From NCBI RefSeq assembly GCF_024347375.1, contig NZ_AP025470.1:2480001-2544000 (forward strand): a stretch of 64,000 bases of DNA. The letters run 5' to 3'. Position 1 is the first letter of the stretch. Every line of letters begins with the position of its first letter. Origin of the DNA: Vibrio coralliirubri. Its GTDB lineage: Bacteria > Pseudomonadota > Gammaproteobacteria > Enterobacterales > Vibrionaceae. This document shows positions 27,795-35,659 of this stretch, piece after piece. A model generated the notes under the pieces. The model made no database searches and was not told the origin of the DNA. It was given only the letters and a program-made list of their open reading frames with translations. A program made the position numbers and the translations under genes.

Positions 27795-28678
27795 AAAAAC
27801 TACAACCCCACGACATAACTTTTGGTGATATGTTGGAGAAATGCTCTGAGGGTATGGACCAGGTCCATGTGAAAGCCAACTTTGTCGCCCACTTACCCAT
27901 ATTTTCATCAAAGGAAACGCAGTATCAGGGTCTGAGTTTGGCTGGCAATTTGTTTCATTATCCTAAGACGACGCCATTGACTAATGATACTCAAGTTGTT
28001 GGGAATTTGACTAAGCGAAAGCTGGTTAACCTATACGAGAACAATCTGAGAAATAAAGAAAAGCCTGCTAGGCGCTTCTATGACGAGCTATTGATATCTT
28101 CAGGGGAAAGGTGTCCGTTTTGTGGTGATATCGGACAAACCAAGAATCTTGATCACTTTTTGCCCAAGGCTCACTTCCCAGAGTTCTCTATTATGCCTCT
28201 CAATCTAGTCCCATCATGCCGCGATTGTAATATGGGGGAGAAGGGGCAGAATTACGCTACTGTCGAAGAAGAACAAGCGATTCATCCATATATTGATAAA
28301 GACATGTTTTTTCAGGAGCAATGGGTATTCGCAGAATACCTTGATGAGGATGAGGGTGCTCTTAGCTACTATGTAAGTTGTCCAGTTACGTGGCGTAAAG
28401 AAGATAAAGCCAGAGCACACAACCATTTTACGAATCTAGATTTAGCTAGTCGCTATCGATTAGAAGCTGGTAAACACCTTAGTGAAGTAATCGATCAGAA
28501 AAATGCTTTCAGAAATATGATTCTAAGGTTTAGCCCCAACGCAATGCCAATCGATATCAAAAATGCTTTTGTCGAGGCAAATCTTCAACCGATGATAGAC
28601 TCGGACCAGTTCAATAACCACTGGAAAAAAGTTATGTACCAGTGTTTAGCTAATTCAAATGAGTTCTTTGGGATTTAG
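27791..28678 (+). CDS. HNH endonuclease of the AAA/HNH cassette (PtuB-like)
   Basis: 295 aa. Zinc-type HNH: C108 and C111 in ERCPFCG, D121-H122 in LDHFLPK, N138 in MPLNLVPSC, C143 and C146 in SCRDCN. All expected metal and catalytic residues appear present, so it is probably an active DNA or RNA nuclease. Regions before (about 1-105) and after (about 155-295) the HNH core are larger than in minimal HNH proteins and probably contact the ATPase. Coupled to the ATPase gene by ATGA overlap. Confidence 0.8.
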   Translation: MKKLQPHDITFGDMLEKCSEGMDQVHVKANFVAHLPIFSSKETQYQGLSLAGNLFHYPKTTPLTNDTQVVGNLTKRKLVNLYENNLRNKEKPARRFYDELLISSGERCPFCGDIGQTKNLDHFLPKAHFPEFSIMPLNLVPSCRDCNMGEKGQNYATVEEEQAIHPYIDKDMFFQEQWVFAEYLDEDEGALSYYVSCPVTWRKEDKARAHNHFTNLDLASRYRLEAGKHLSEVIDQKNAFRNMILRFSPNAMPIDIKNAFVEANLQPMIDSDQFNNHWKKVMYQCLANSNEFFGI

Positions 28679-28828
28679 TTTTTTGCTCATGAAATTTCAC
28701 TTCAGATGGTGAAAAGCAATCCTACTTACCGACTAGTCTCGCATTTTTTTATCGCCACCAAGCCACTCTGTTTTGGCTGGTAAAACTGAATTGTCCAACC
28801 CCAATTCAACACCACCCAAAAACAAAAA

Positions 28829-28852
28829 GGGATTGGTATCTCTACCAATCCC
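28829..28852. terminator. Palindromic terminator repeat, copy B
   Basis: Stem GGGATTGGTA / TACCAATCCC with TCTC loop, preceded by AACAAAAA, between convergent HNH (ends 28678) and pyrophosphatase (ends 28873) genes. Confidence 0.85.
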
Positions 28853-28872
28853 TTCTAAAGCTCTCTTAAAAC

Positions 28873-29886
28873 TTACAAGCTCTCAATTGCCTTTTGTACC
28901 GCAGGGCCAATCTGACGCTTACGCGAAGTGACGCCTTCTAACGTCAACATGTCGCTTGTTGGTTCAGCGTTGAAAGCCGATTTAATCACTTGATAGTCGC
29001 TTTCATCTACCCAAAGTAAGTTTGCTTCTTTATTCTTAGTGTCTGTGATTGAGAAGAACAGATGGTCTAGCCCGTTCTCTTCTTTGTAAGTCTTCATTGC
29101 TGCTAGAAGATCGTCTTTACGGTCAATCAGTTGTTGAGCCGTTAGCGTTTCAGCGACACCAATACCCACCTGTTTGCCACCGTATTTAAAGTTTTTGTAA
29201 TCCAGCGTCAGAATGGTTTCAGAAGAAAGGTGACTGAGATCCGACTTAGCAATCAGCATCTGTTGGCCGAAATCTTCGATATCTGAAATGCCTGCAACTT
29301 TTGCCAGTTTCTCTGCGTACTCACGATCATGCTCAGTCGTGGTTGATGATTGGAATACGACAGTGTCAGAAAGAATCGCGCCTAAGCCGACACAAGCAAG
29401 GTGCTTAGGTAGTGTCACATCCAGCTTTTCAGCGTTATCAGCCAGAATAGTGGCAGCCGATCCCCAACCTCGAATATCCATTTCGACAATTTGTGGTGTG
29501 TTAATCGGTGAGCCACCAATTGCGTGATGATCAACCACAGCAACAATCGATGATTGGTCAATGGTTGGCGCTAGCTGAGTGACTTGGTTGAAATCCACCA
29601 GCCCCACGCGGTATGAAGAGTAATCTGTCTCTACGCGTGGCGATTCTGCATTACAGTAGTTCAAAATGAAGGTGGATTCTGGATTAATCGGCTCTGGCAC
29701 TGTCGCTGTACCACCATAGATATGAGCCGCGAGCATCGCAGACATTACCGTGTCGCTGTCTGGGCTTAGATGCCCTGTCCATACGAGATCTTCACTGTTT
29801 TCATTAGCAGATTGTTGCAAGCTAAAAGCAAAACTTGCTGAACTGAAAGACATAATTACGGCTGCAACGACAGGGGTTAGCTTCAC
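28873..29886 (-). CDS. ppaC: Exported manganese-dependent (family II) inorganic pyrophosphatase
   Basis: 337 aa from GTG 29886, which has AAGGAA six bases upstream; upstream in-frame codons lack this. DHH-superfamily motifs: GHLSPDSDTVMSA, FILNYC, VDFN, VVDHHAIGG, then the C-terminal DHHA2 part ending in SRKRQIGPAV, the substrate-binding SRK motif. Hydrolyses pyrophosphate to phosphate using Mn2+ in the family. Unusual: residues 1-24 look like a Sec signal peptide (KLTPVVAAVIMSFSSASFA), so the enzyme is probably periplasmic; most family II enzymes are cytosolic. Monocistronic. Confidence 0.88.
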   Translation of the reverse strand: MKLTPVVAAVIMSFSSASFAFSLQQSANENSEDLVWTGHLSPDSDTVMSAMLAAHIYGGTATVPEPINPESTFILNYCNAESPRVETDYSSYRVGLVDFNQVTQLAPTIDQSSIVAVVDHHAIGGSPINTPQIVEMDIRGWGSAATILADNAEKLDVTLPKHLACVGLGAILSDTVVFQSSTTTEHDREYAEKLAKVAGISDIEDFGQQMLIAKSDLSHLSSETILTLDYKNFKYGGKQVGIGVAETLTAQQLIDRKDDLLAAMKTYKEENGLDHLFFSITDTKNKEANLLWVDESDYQVIKSAFNAEPTSDMLTLEGVTSRKRQIGPAVQKAIESL

Positions 29887-30356
29887 GGGTATTTCCTTAT
29901 TTGAATGCGATATAGAACCCCATAAGCTAAACACCAAAAATTTCAGAACCGTGTCACCAATATTTCAGATTTACTTCAGTGAGTAACGAAATGTAATTTC
30001 CCTCTTCTTCTCCCCGTCAATTTGGACTGAGCCCCCCTTTCTATTACACTCCCGCCACAACCAATTTGGGATTAGTTCAGCTTTTCATTATTTCACAATG
30101 AATTTCAATGAACCCTAATGATAAGAAAGCTAAGACACTGATTTATTGACCACATAACATCATCAACCCGAATACTAGAAATGAGATAATCTTATTAAAA
30201 TTTGATTAGAAGAAGACAAAAAAAGGCTACAAAGCAGCCCTATTGAGTAAGCATAAATGAGCTATTCATTCATCGGTATCGAGGTTTTGTTCCTCCCCTT
30301 TCCCACTACTAGTAATGGATCGTAGATGTAAGCCAAGGGGAGGTTAGGAGGGGATT
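29887..30356. other. Intergenic stretch with repeat, no gene seen
   Basis: Between the pyrophosphatase and RlpA-like genes. No credible coding frame. The right part (30292-30353) is a dispersed repeat; the left part presumably holds the pyrophosphatase promoter. Confidence 0.6.
30292..30353. repeat. Dispersed GATGGATCG-type repeat, copy 2
   Basis: Partner of 25781-25840. CCTCCCCTT at one end pairs with AAGGGGAGG at the other, so a long hairpin is possible. Abuts the stop of the RlpA-like gene. Confidence 0.65.
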
Positions 30357-30782
30357 CTAGTGTTTGTATCGAAAGGTGTTGCTGTCATCAATGATCTCAA
30401 TTTTGACTGTTGCTACGCCTTTCTTGACGTCACCAATTTGAGAAAATGCTTTGTGCGAAAGGTCAATCACTCGGCCTTTTACGTAAGGGCCTCTATCATT
30501 AATTTTCACATCGACTGACTTGTTATTGGCTGTATTGGTCACTCTTACGATAGTCCCAAATGGCAAGGTTTTGTGAGCGGCTGTATAAACATTTTTATTA
30601 TACGTTTCACCACTTGCTGTCAGTTTTCCGTGGAATTTATCGCCATACCAAGAAGCCACTCCCACAAGCGCATGTGAATTGGCATAGCCCTTTGTTTTTG
30701 AAGTATCGACGGCTGCATGTGACGAGCATCCGGCAAGCAAAGTAATAAGAAAAGCGGCAAAGATAAGGTTTAGTTTTTTCAT
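30357..30782 (-). CDS. RlpA-like double-psi beta-barrel lipoprotein
   Basis: 141 aa from ATG 30782, chosen for the lipoprotein signal with lipobox LAGC (Cys19); an in-frame ATG 45 bases upstream would bury it. Mature protein is a short RlpA domain: GVASWYGDKFHGKLTASGE, AAHKTLPFGT, VKINDRGPYVKGRVIDLS. Family members cleave or bind denuded peptidoglycan at septa. No SPOR domain, so it is shorter than canonical RlpA. Conserved Asp in NDRGP present. Confidence 0.88.
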   Translation of the reverse strand: MKKLNLIFAAFLITLLAGCSSHAAVDTSKTKGYANSHALVGVASWYGDKFHGKLTASGETYNKNVYTAAHKTLPFGTIVRVTNTANNKSVDVKINDRGPYVKGRVIDLSHKAFSQIGDVKKGVATVKIEIIDDSNTFRYKH

Positions 30783-31042
30783 GCTATTTGAGTAGATCTT
30801 CTTTATGTAATGTTTATCTATTTTCATTGTAGTGCGGTTCAGCAGTATTAAGCTGAGTATTGTGAGTTCTCAGCGAGGGCTATCTCCAATGTGACTCCGC
30901 AATATTTTCATGAAGCACGCTCGCTTCAGTCATATTCATGAAAGGTTTTATCTTCAAAACGTCAAATTTAACAATGCCTTAAAGCTGTTGCTTTATTAAC
31001 CGCACCATATGATGGAGCACTTAAAAAGCACACAAACAAAAA
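30783..31042. other. Intergenic, promoter side of rlpA-like gene
   Basis: No gene seen. Ends at a palindromic terminator that belongs to the VOC duplication unit. Confidence 0.5.
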
Positions 31043-31066
31043 AGGATTGGTATCTCTACCAATCCT
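31043..31066. terminator. Palindromic terminator repeat, copy C
   Basis: Stem AGGATTGGTA / TACCAATCCT, loop TCTC, with A-run before. Lies 51 bp past the stop of the VOC gene at 31117, so it terminates that gene. Part of the duplicated unit seen again at 36438. Confidence 0.85.
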
Positions 31067-31116
31067 CTTTAGGGGATGTTTCGGTTTTTCTACCTTATGA
31101 CAAGTAGATAACGCGA

Positions 31117-31608
31117 TTACTCGTAGTCAGTCGCGTACGTGTCTTCGTATGTGTGCGAGTAGAATTCGAACAGGTTGCGAAACGGGTCTTCTAGGTAAAC
31201 CATTTGTGCTTGTTTTAGTTCGTCTTCTGGGTGGTAACGCATGATGTCCATACGAACCTTACCGCCAAACTCTTCAACACGCTTAATCGCTGAATGAAAC
31301 TGCTCTTTTGGAAGTTGCAGACAGAAGTGGAAGATACCTAAGCGAGAGAAATCAACTTCGTGACGCTCTTGGCGCTCTTTCATTTCGAACAGCTCAACAC
31401 CAATGCCATCTGAAGTGACTAGATGGGCAATGTTGAAACCTTTGAAGCCTTCACCGAACACAGCGATACACATGCGGCCGATTGCTGATTCGCGCTCTTC
31501 CATCACTTTGGTGTTGTTCATTACGACTCTTAGACCTAAAGCTTTCGTGTAAAACTCGACTGCTTGGTCCATGTCGCCAACCATGATGCCTACGTGATTC
31601 ATTTTCAT
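31117..31608 (-). CDS. VOC-family (glyoxalase-like) protein, paralog 1
   Basis: 163 aa from ATG 31608, which has GGAG six bases upstream. Single vicinal-oxygen-chelate domain: MKMNHVGIMVGDMDQAVEF at the start with metal-ligand His, FCLQLPKEQFHSAI in the middle and YLEDPFRNLFEFYS near the end with a Glu ligand. Product differs from the paralog at 36510 by only a few residues (Val/Ile, Arg/Gly, Thr/Ser). Arg replaces the usual Gly in DPFGN here. Substrate unknown. Promoter contains a paired AAATTATCAT / ATGATAATTT element. Confidence 0.88.
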   Translation of the reverse strand: MKMNHVGIMVGDMDQAVEFYTKALGLRVVMNNTKVMEERESAIGRMCIAVFGEGFKGFNIAHLVTSDGIGVELFEMKERQERHEVDFSRLGIFHFCLQLPKEQFHSAIKRVEEFGGKVRMDIMRYHPEDELKQAQMVYLEDPFRNLFEFYSHTYEDTYATDYE

Positions 31609-31705
31609 AACTTTCTCCAAATTCTCTTTAATTCTGTATTTTTCGAAGACTGCTTCGGTCTTTCGTTTCGATGGAGAGAGTATATGGAGATAGGGTGATT
31701 AACTG

Positions 31706-31736
31706 AAATTATCATAATTTATATTAATGATAATTT
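31706..31736. promoter_or_regulatory. Inverted-repeat operator candidate, VOC paralog 1
   Basis: AAATTATCAT, 11-bp spacer, ATGATAATTT, about 98 bp before the VOC start. The same arrangement occurs before paralog 2 at 37103. GATAAT units recall Fur-type sites, but the regulator is not established. Confidence 0.5.
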
Positions 31737-31794
31737 TATGTTATTTACCAAATTAAGTGAGATGCCAACACGTCACACAATAAGTTAAAGTTCA

Positions 31795-31816
31795 GGGCCA
31801 CATATATCATGTGGCT
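31795..31816 (-). terminator. Hairpin after xanP
   Basis: GGCCACAT / ATGTGG(C) stem about 40 bp past the permease stop; no clear T-run, so termination is uncertain. Confidence 0.4.
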
Positions 31817-31853
31817 CTAGTTAAACATCCTTAGTTCAGCACGAAGAGCCCCG

Positions 31854-33230
31854 TTACGCTTTACTGGTTTGAACTGCATCCGAGATCGGCTTGGCTTTTG
31901 TTTCAGGCACCAATGACATCAACCCGGTAATCACAAGCGCGGCAATACCAGACATGGTTACAGGTGAGCCAAATATGCTTTGCACTAGCTTGGGTGCTTC
32001 TTTCAATAAATCTGGTACCAGCATGACACCAAGCCCTAAGCCTAGTGAGGTGGCTATCGTCATGATTCTGCGGCGATCCAGTTTCTCATTAGCGATGATT
32101 TTGATGCCCGCCGCAGCAACCGTACCGAACATCACTAATGTCGCCCCGCCCAATACTGGCTTTGGAATCGTCATTAATACCGCACCTAAGATGGGAAATA
32201 GCCCTAACAGAAAAAGAATCGCGGCAATGAAGTAGCCGATGTAGCGACTCGCGATCCCCGTAAAATGGATCACACCGTTGTTCTGGCTGAAAGTCGTGTT
32301 CGGAAAAGTATTGAATACCGCAGCGATAAGTGAGTTCACGCCGTCACCCAGCACGCCAGCCTTGAGTCGATTGAGGTATTTAGGCCCTTTAACCGGCTGC
32401 CCTGAAAACATGCTGTTGGCGGTAAGGTCGCCCGTGGTTTCAATAACGGTAATCAAGTAAATAAAAGCGATAGGCAGGAAGGCTTGCCAATCAAAAGCGA
32501 AGCCATATTTAAATGGGACAGGAATACTCAATAGCGGTTGAGAAGCAAAAGAAACCATAGACGCTTTGCCCATCAAAATGGCAACGCCCCAGCCAACTAC
32601 CAACCCAACTAAAATCGACGACAGCCTAACCATATTATTGTTACTCAGGTTAAGCGCAACTATGGTTCCGAGGACGATGGCACCCAGCATCAGATTGCTT
32701 CCAGAGCCAAAATCTTCTGCGCCAACGCCACCAGCAATATCTGTGACGCCAACTTTAATCAAAGAGATGCCAATTGTGGTGATAACGATTCCGGTTACAA
32801 CTGGGGTGATCACCACTTTCAACTTTTCGATAAAACGCGATAGGACAATTTCGACAAACGCACCGAAGAAACAAACGCCAAAAATGGTCGCCAGCATTTC
32901 ATCCGGGCCACCGCCATTCGCTTTAACAAGGAAGCCCGCACCTAATACAGATCCTAAGAATGCAAAGCTGGTCCCTTGGACACAAATCATCCCTGCACCA
33001 ACTGGCCCTATTTTTCTTGCTTGGATAAAGGTACCTACCCCAGACACCATCAGTGCCATGCTAATCAGATAAGGAATGTGTTCACCCAACCCTAAAACGC
33101 CACCGATAATAAGCGTGGGGGTGATAATGCCAACAAAGCTGGCTAATACATGCTGCAGTGCCGCGTAACTGGCTGCTTTAACTGATGGTCGGTCATCCAA
33201 TCCGTAGATCAATTCACTGTTCTGTTCCAT
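31854..33230 (-). CDS. xanP: Nucleobase:cation symporter-2, xanthine permease-like
   Basis: 458 aa, about 12-14 membrane helices. NCS2 signature QNNGVIHFTG is present, and the N-terminal NSELIYGLDDRPSVK and GGATLVMFGTVAAAGIKI blocks closely resemble E. coli XanP (proton-coupled xanthine uptake). Purine specificity is likely, though a close uric acid transporter cannot be excluded. Monocistronic; a palindrome lies just upstream. Confidence 0.85.
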   Translation of the reverse strand: MEQNSELIYGLDDRPSVKAASYAALQHVLASFVGIITPTLIIGGVLGLGEHIPYLISMALMVSGVGTFIQARKIGPVGAGMICVQGTSFAFLGSVLGAGFLVKANGGGPDEMLATIFGVCFFGAFVEIVLSRFIEKLKVVITPVVTGIVITTIGISLIKVGVTDIAGGVGAEDFGSGSNLMLGAIVLGTIVALNLSNNNMVRLSSILVGLVVGWGVAILMGKASMVSFASQPLLSIPVPFKYGFAFDWQAFLPIAFIYLITVIETTGDLTANSMFSGQPVKGPKYLNRLKAGVLGDGVNSLIAAVFNTFPNTTFSQNNGVIHFTGIASRYIGYFIAAILFLLGLFPILGAVLMTIPKPVLGGATLVMFGTVAAAGIKIIANEKLDRRRIMTIATSLGLGLGVMLVPDLLKEAPKLVQSIFGSPVTMSGIAALVITGLMSLVPETKAKPISDAVQTSKA

Positions 33231-33253
33231 GTGACTTCCTTAATGTATTTTTT

Positions 33254-33265
33254 ATTGTATACAAT
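33254..33265. promoter_or_regulatory. Palindrome upstream of xanthine permease
   Basis: Perfect 12-base palindrome ATTGTATACAAT, 24 bp before the permease ATG. TTGTATACAA matches the general shape of GntR-family sites; the regulator is unknown. Confidence 0.4.
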
Positions 33266-33436
33266 TTACATAAAGGGAATAGAGCAACATATATGCCAAT
33301 GGTTTAACATTATATTTATCAATCAGTTAAGTTTTCCATCAAGGATATACTGCACTAAAGAGCAACATTGTCGGCTTGTTTTAGTGCAACCGATGGTTTA
33401 TCCGATGTTCCTAAATTAGGCCCTACAAACACAAAA

Positions 33437-33462
33437 AAGGATTGGTACCTCTACCAATCCTT
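33437..33462. terminator. Palindromic terminator repeat, copy D
   Basis: Stem AAGGATTGGTA / TACCAATCCTT with CCTC loop in the 299-bp gap between xanP and the patatin gene. It would terminate the patatin gene on the minus strand. Confidence 0.8.
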
Positions 33463-33529
33463 TCTAGGACGTCTAAATCTCAGTTAACCAGAGTTTGAGC
33501 CAAACAGTGTTTCAGCAATATCTCCGCCG

Positions 33530-34399
33530 CTAGATGGATAGCATCGCCTTTATCTCAGGCATCGCCTCTTTTGCAGCCAGATAACCCGCTTGTATCGCTT
33601 GTTCTTTTTCATTAAAAGCAGCACTTCCACTCGGCTCATAGTCCGGTCTAATGACCACATCGGCACTGTTTAACTCTTGCTCAGACAGGCGACAGCTTTG
33701 CATGCGAAAAGCCGCAAGCGTAATCTTGCTCGCCGAGACTTCTGGTGTGATTTGATTGTGACAATAGATATCAACGGCTATCACCTTTTTTGCACCCAGA
33801 TCTTTAGCTGCGTAAACAGGCACAACACTAAAAATCCCACCATCGATTAAGATATCACCTTGGTTTTCAACGGGTACAAATGCGCCCGGAATGGTTGATG
33901 AGGTTTGCACTGCGTGCCCCGGGTTACCTGAACGAATAATAACAGTCTCTCTCGATGTCAGATTGGTCGCGGTAAGCGCGACAGGCATTGGCATATCAGA
34001 CAGATCATCATACGTCACTTGGCTGTTTATCCATTCTGACAAGTTCTTGCCATTCACCAAGCCTTTTGAAGAAAAGACAAAATCGGCGATATCAGACATG
34101 CCTACCTTTTCAATCGCGAGTTCCATCTCTTCATAACTCAGCCCTGAAGCATATAGAGTCGCAGCAATCGAACCCGCAGAGGTGCCGCTCACCACATCAG
34201 GGGCAATGCCCTCCTCCGCCAAGGCTTTGATCACGCCTAGGTGCATAAACCCACGAACGCCACCACCGCCAAACGCAATACCGAGTTCATGCTCACCCAT
34301 TTCCGTAGAAGGTATTGCATTGAGATCGTTATAAACATTAGGTGTTGAGCAGGCCATCAAAGACAGCGTAACCAATGTGACAATGAAGCTTTTTAACAT
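33530..34399 (-). CDS. Patatin-like phospholipase lipoprotein (RssA-type)
   Basis: 289 aa from ATG 34399, which gives lipobox LMAC (Cys17). Patatin domain: oxyanion GGGGVRGFMHLG at about residue 40, nucleophile in VSGTSAGSIAA, catalytic Asp in LIDGGIFSVVPV. Complete serine-aspartate dyad, so likely an active lipid acyl hydrolase, anchored in the envelope. Monocistronic. Confidence 0.9.
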   Translation of the reverse strand: MLKSFIVTLVTLSLMACSTPNVYNDLNAIPSTEMGEHELGIAFGGGGVRGFMHLGVIKALAEEGIAPDVVSGTSAGSIAATLYASGLSYEEMELAIEKVGMSDIADFVFSSKGLVNGKNLSEWINSQVTYDDLSDMPMPVALTATNLTSRETVIIRSGNPGHAVQTSSTIPGAFVPVENQGDILIDGGIFSVVPVYAAKDLGAKKVIAVDIYCHNQITPEVSASKITLAAFRMQSCRLSEQELNSADVVIRPDYEPSGSAAFNEKEQAIQAGYLAAKEAMPEIKAMLSI

Positions 34400-34566
34400 A
34401 TTCTTTTTCCAACTCTTTATTTTAAAACTACTTATCTCCACCAAGCCTTTTCGATATAACGACCAGGCCTAGATTGAGCTTTTGATAAAGCACGAAAGCA
34501 GTTTGCATGCGCCTATCAGCGGTAGTATTGTTGTCTGAAGTCACTATAACTCTCACAGAGACTCAT

Positions 34567-34601
34567 AAATAGGCCAATTAATCTCAAAAACATGCCTATT
34601 T
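34567..34601. promoter_or_regulatory. Paired AraC operator, araC promoter
   Basis: AAATAGGC (34567-34574), 19-bp spacer, GCCTATTT (34594-34601), 30 bp before the AraC gene start. The identical arrangement with the identical spacer occurs at 35570-35604. The sequence AAAACATGCCTATTTGT around the right half (34587-34603) is exactly the reverse complement of 35569-35585. Confidence 0.7.
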
Positions 34602-34630
34602 GTATCAGATCGAATTTACGGTGCAGGTTG

Positions 34631-35521
34631 ATGAAACAGAAAATTAAGCAGCTAGTAGAAAGTCGCATAACGGAAGATGGCATGCTCGAAACGGGTATAA
34701 AGGGAGTTCGCCTATTTAAGATGACCCAAGCTATTCCGTGTGCTCCAGCCGTCTATGAACCAACGCTAGTCGTGATTTTAAGCGGCAGTAAAGAAGCAAT
34801 ATTGGATGGCGATAAGTACATCTATGACAGCAGTCAGTACTTGTGCTGCTCAGTCTCCATGCCTGTTGAGGCGGGTACACCAGCAGCAACGCCTGAAAAT
34901 CCATTGTTAGGGGTAGCTATCTCACTCGATACCAAAGTGATGACCGAGTTAGCCATCGCAATGGAGAGTGTCAGCGGTGCGGTCAAGATCCCTAAAGGCA
35001 GCCCACAACCTCAAGGGCTATCACTCGCCAATTGGGACGACACTTTTTCTGATGCTCTACTTCGACTCATTCAGTTAGGAGACGATAAAGCAGGAACCGC
35101 CATTCTCGGCGAGAGTCGTTTAAGAGAACTCTATTATGCTGTCTTACAAGGTGAGGCGGGTCTTTCAGTACGAGGTGCGTTTAGTATTGGTAATGAAATT
35201 GCCCGTTCAATTGAGTATTTATCGTTGAACCTGACAAAGAACGTCACGATTGATGAGCTTGCATCGCATGTCGGGATGAGCCGAGCGGTATTCCACCGAA
35301 AATTCAAACAAGCGACCCGAATGTCACCGATCCAATTTATGAAGTCGATGCGCTTGAATAATGCGGCGATGAAGATAGCTGCAGGTAAGAATGTCAATGA
35401 AGCGGCGATGGCGGTTGGGTACGTCAGCTCTTCTCAATTTAGTCGTGAGTTTAAGCGTGTGTATGGCCAGTCACCTAAGCAGTGGAGCCAATCAAAACAG
35501 CTGATTGAAAACATCGCATAG
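34631..35521 (+). CDS. AraC-family regulator (PF06719-type N-terminus)
   Basis: 296 aa from ATG 34631; the in-frame ATG at 34592 falls inside the operator and is unlikely. N-terminal AraC_N domain (ACLEAR: GVRLFKMTQAIPCAPAVYEP, SGSKEAILDG), C-terminal double helix-turn-helix (NVTIDELASHVGMSRAVFHRKF, VGYVSSSQFSREFKRVYG). Probably autoregulated and controls the downstream FISUMP gene through the repeated operator. Confidence 0.9.
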   Translation: MKQKIKQLVESRITEDGMLETGIKGVRLFKMTQAIPCAPAVYEPTLVVILSGSKEAILDGDKYIYDSSQYLCCSVSMPVEAGTPAATPENPLLGVAISLDTKVMTELAIAMESVSGAVKIPKGSPQPQGLSLANWDDTFSDALLRLIQLGDDKAGTAILGESRLRELYYAVLQGEAGLSVRGAFSIGNEIARSIEYLSLNLTKNVTIDELASHVGMSRAVFHRKFKQATRMSPIQFMKSMRLNNAAMKIAAGKNVNEAAMAVGYVSSSQFSREFKRVYGQSPKQWSQSKQLIENIA

Positions 35522-35569
35522 CAATAAAACAAACTGACTATCAAATCTCTCCACCATACTAAATGAGAC

Positions 35570-35604
35570 AAATAGGCATGTTTTAGAGAGCATATCGCCT
35601 ATTT
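35570..35604. promoter_or_regulatory. Paired AraC operator, FISUMP promoter
   Basis: AAATAGGC (35570-35577), 19-bp spacer, GCCTATTT (35597-35604), 55 bp before the FISUMP start. Mirrors the element upstream of the AraC gene. Confidence 0.7.
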
Positions 35605-35659
35605 TAAGCTCAACATGAGAGTTAAAGTAGCCCCATAAGATTACAACGGGTTATTCATC

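Noticed and set aside
26214..28678. Retron with AAA/HNH effectors
   Set aside because: No reverse transcriptase and no msr/msd-like structure seen upstream.
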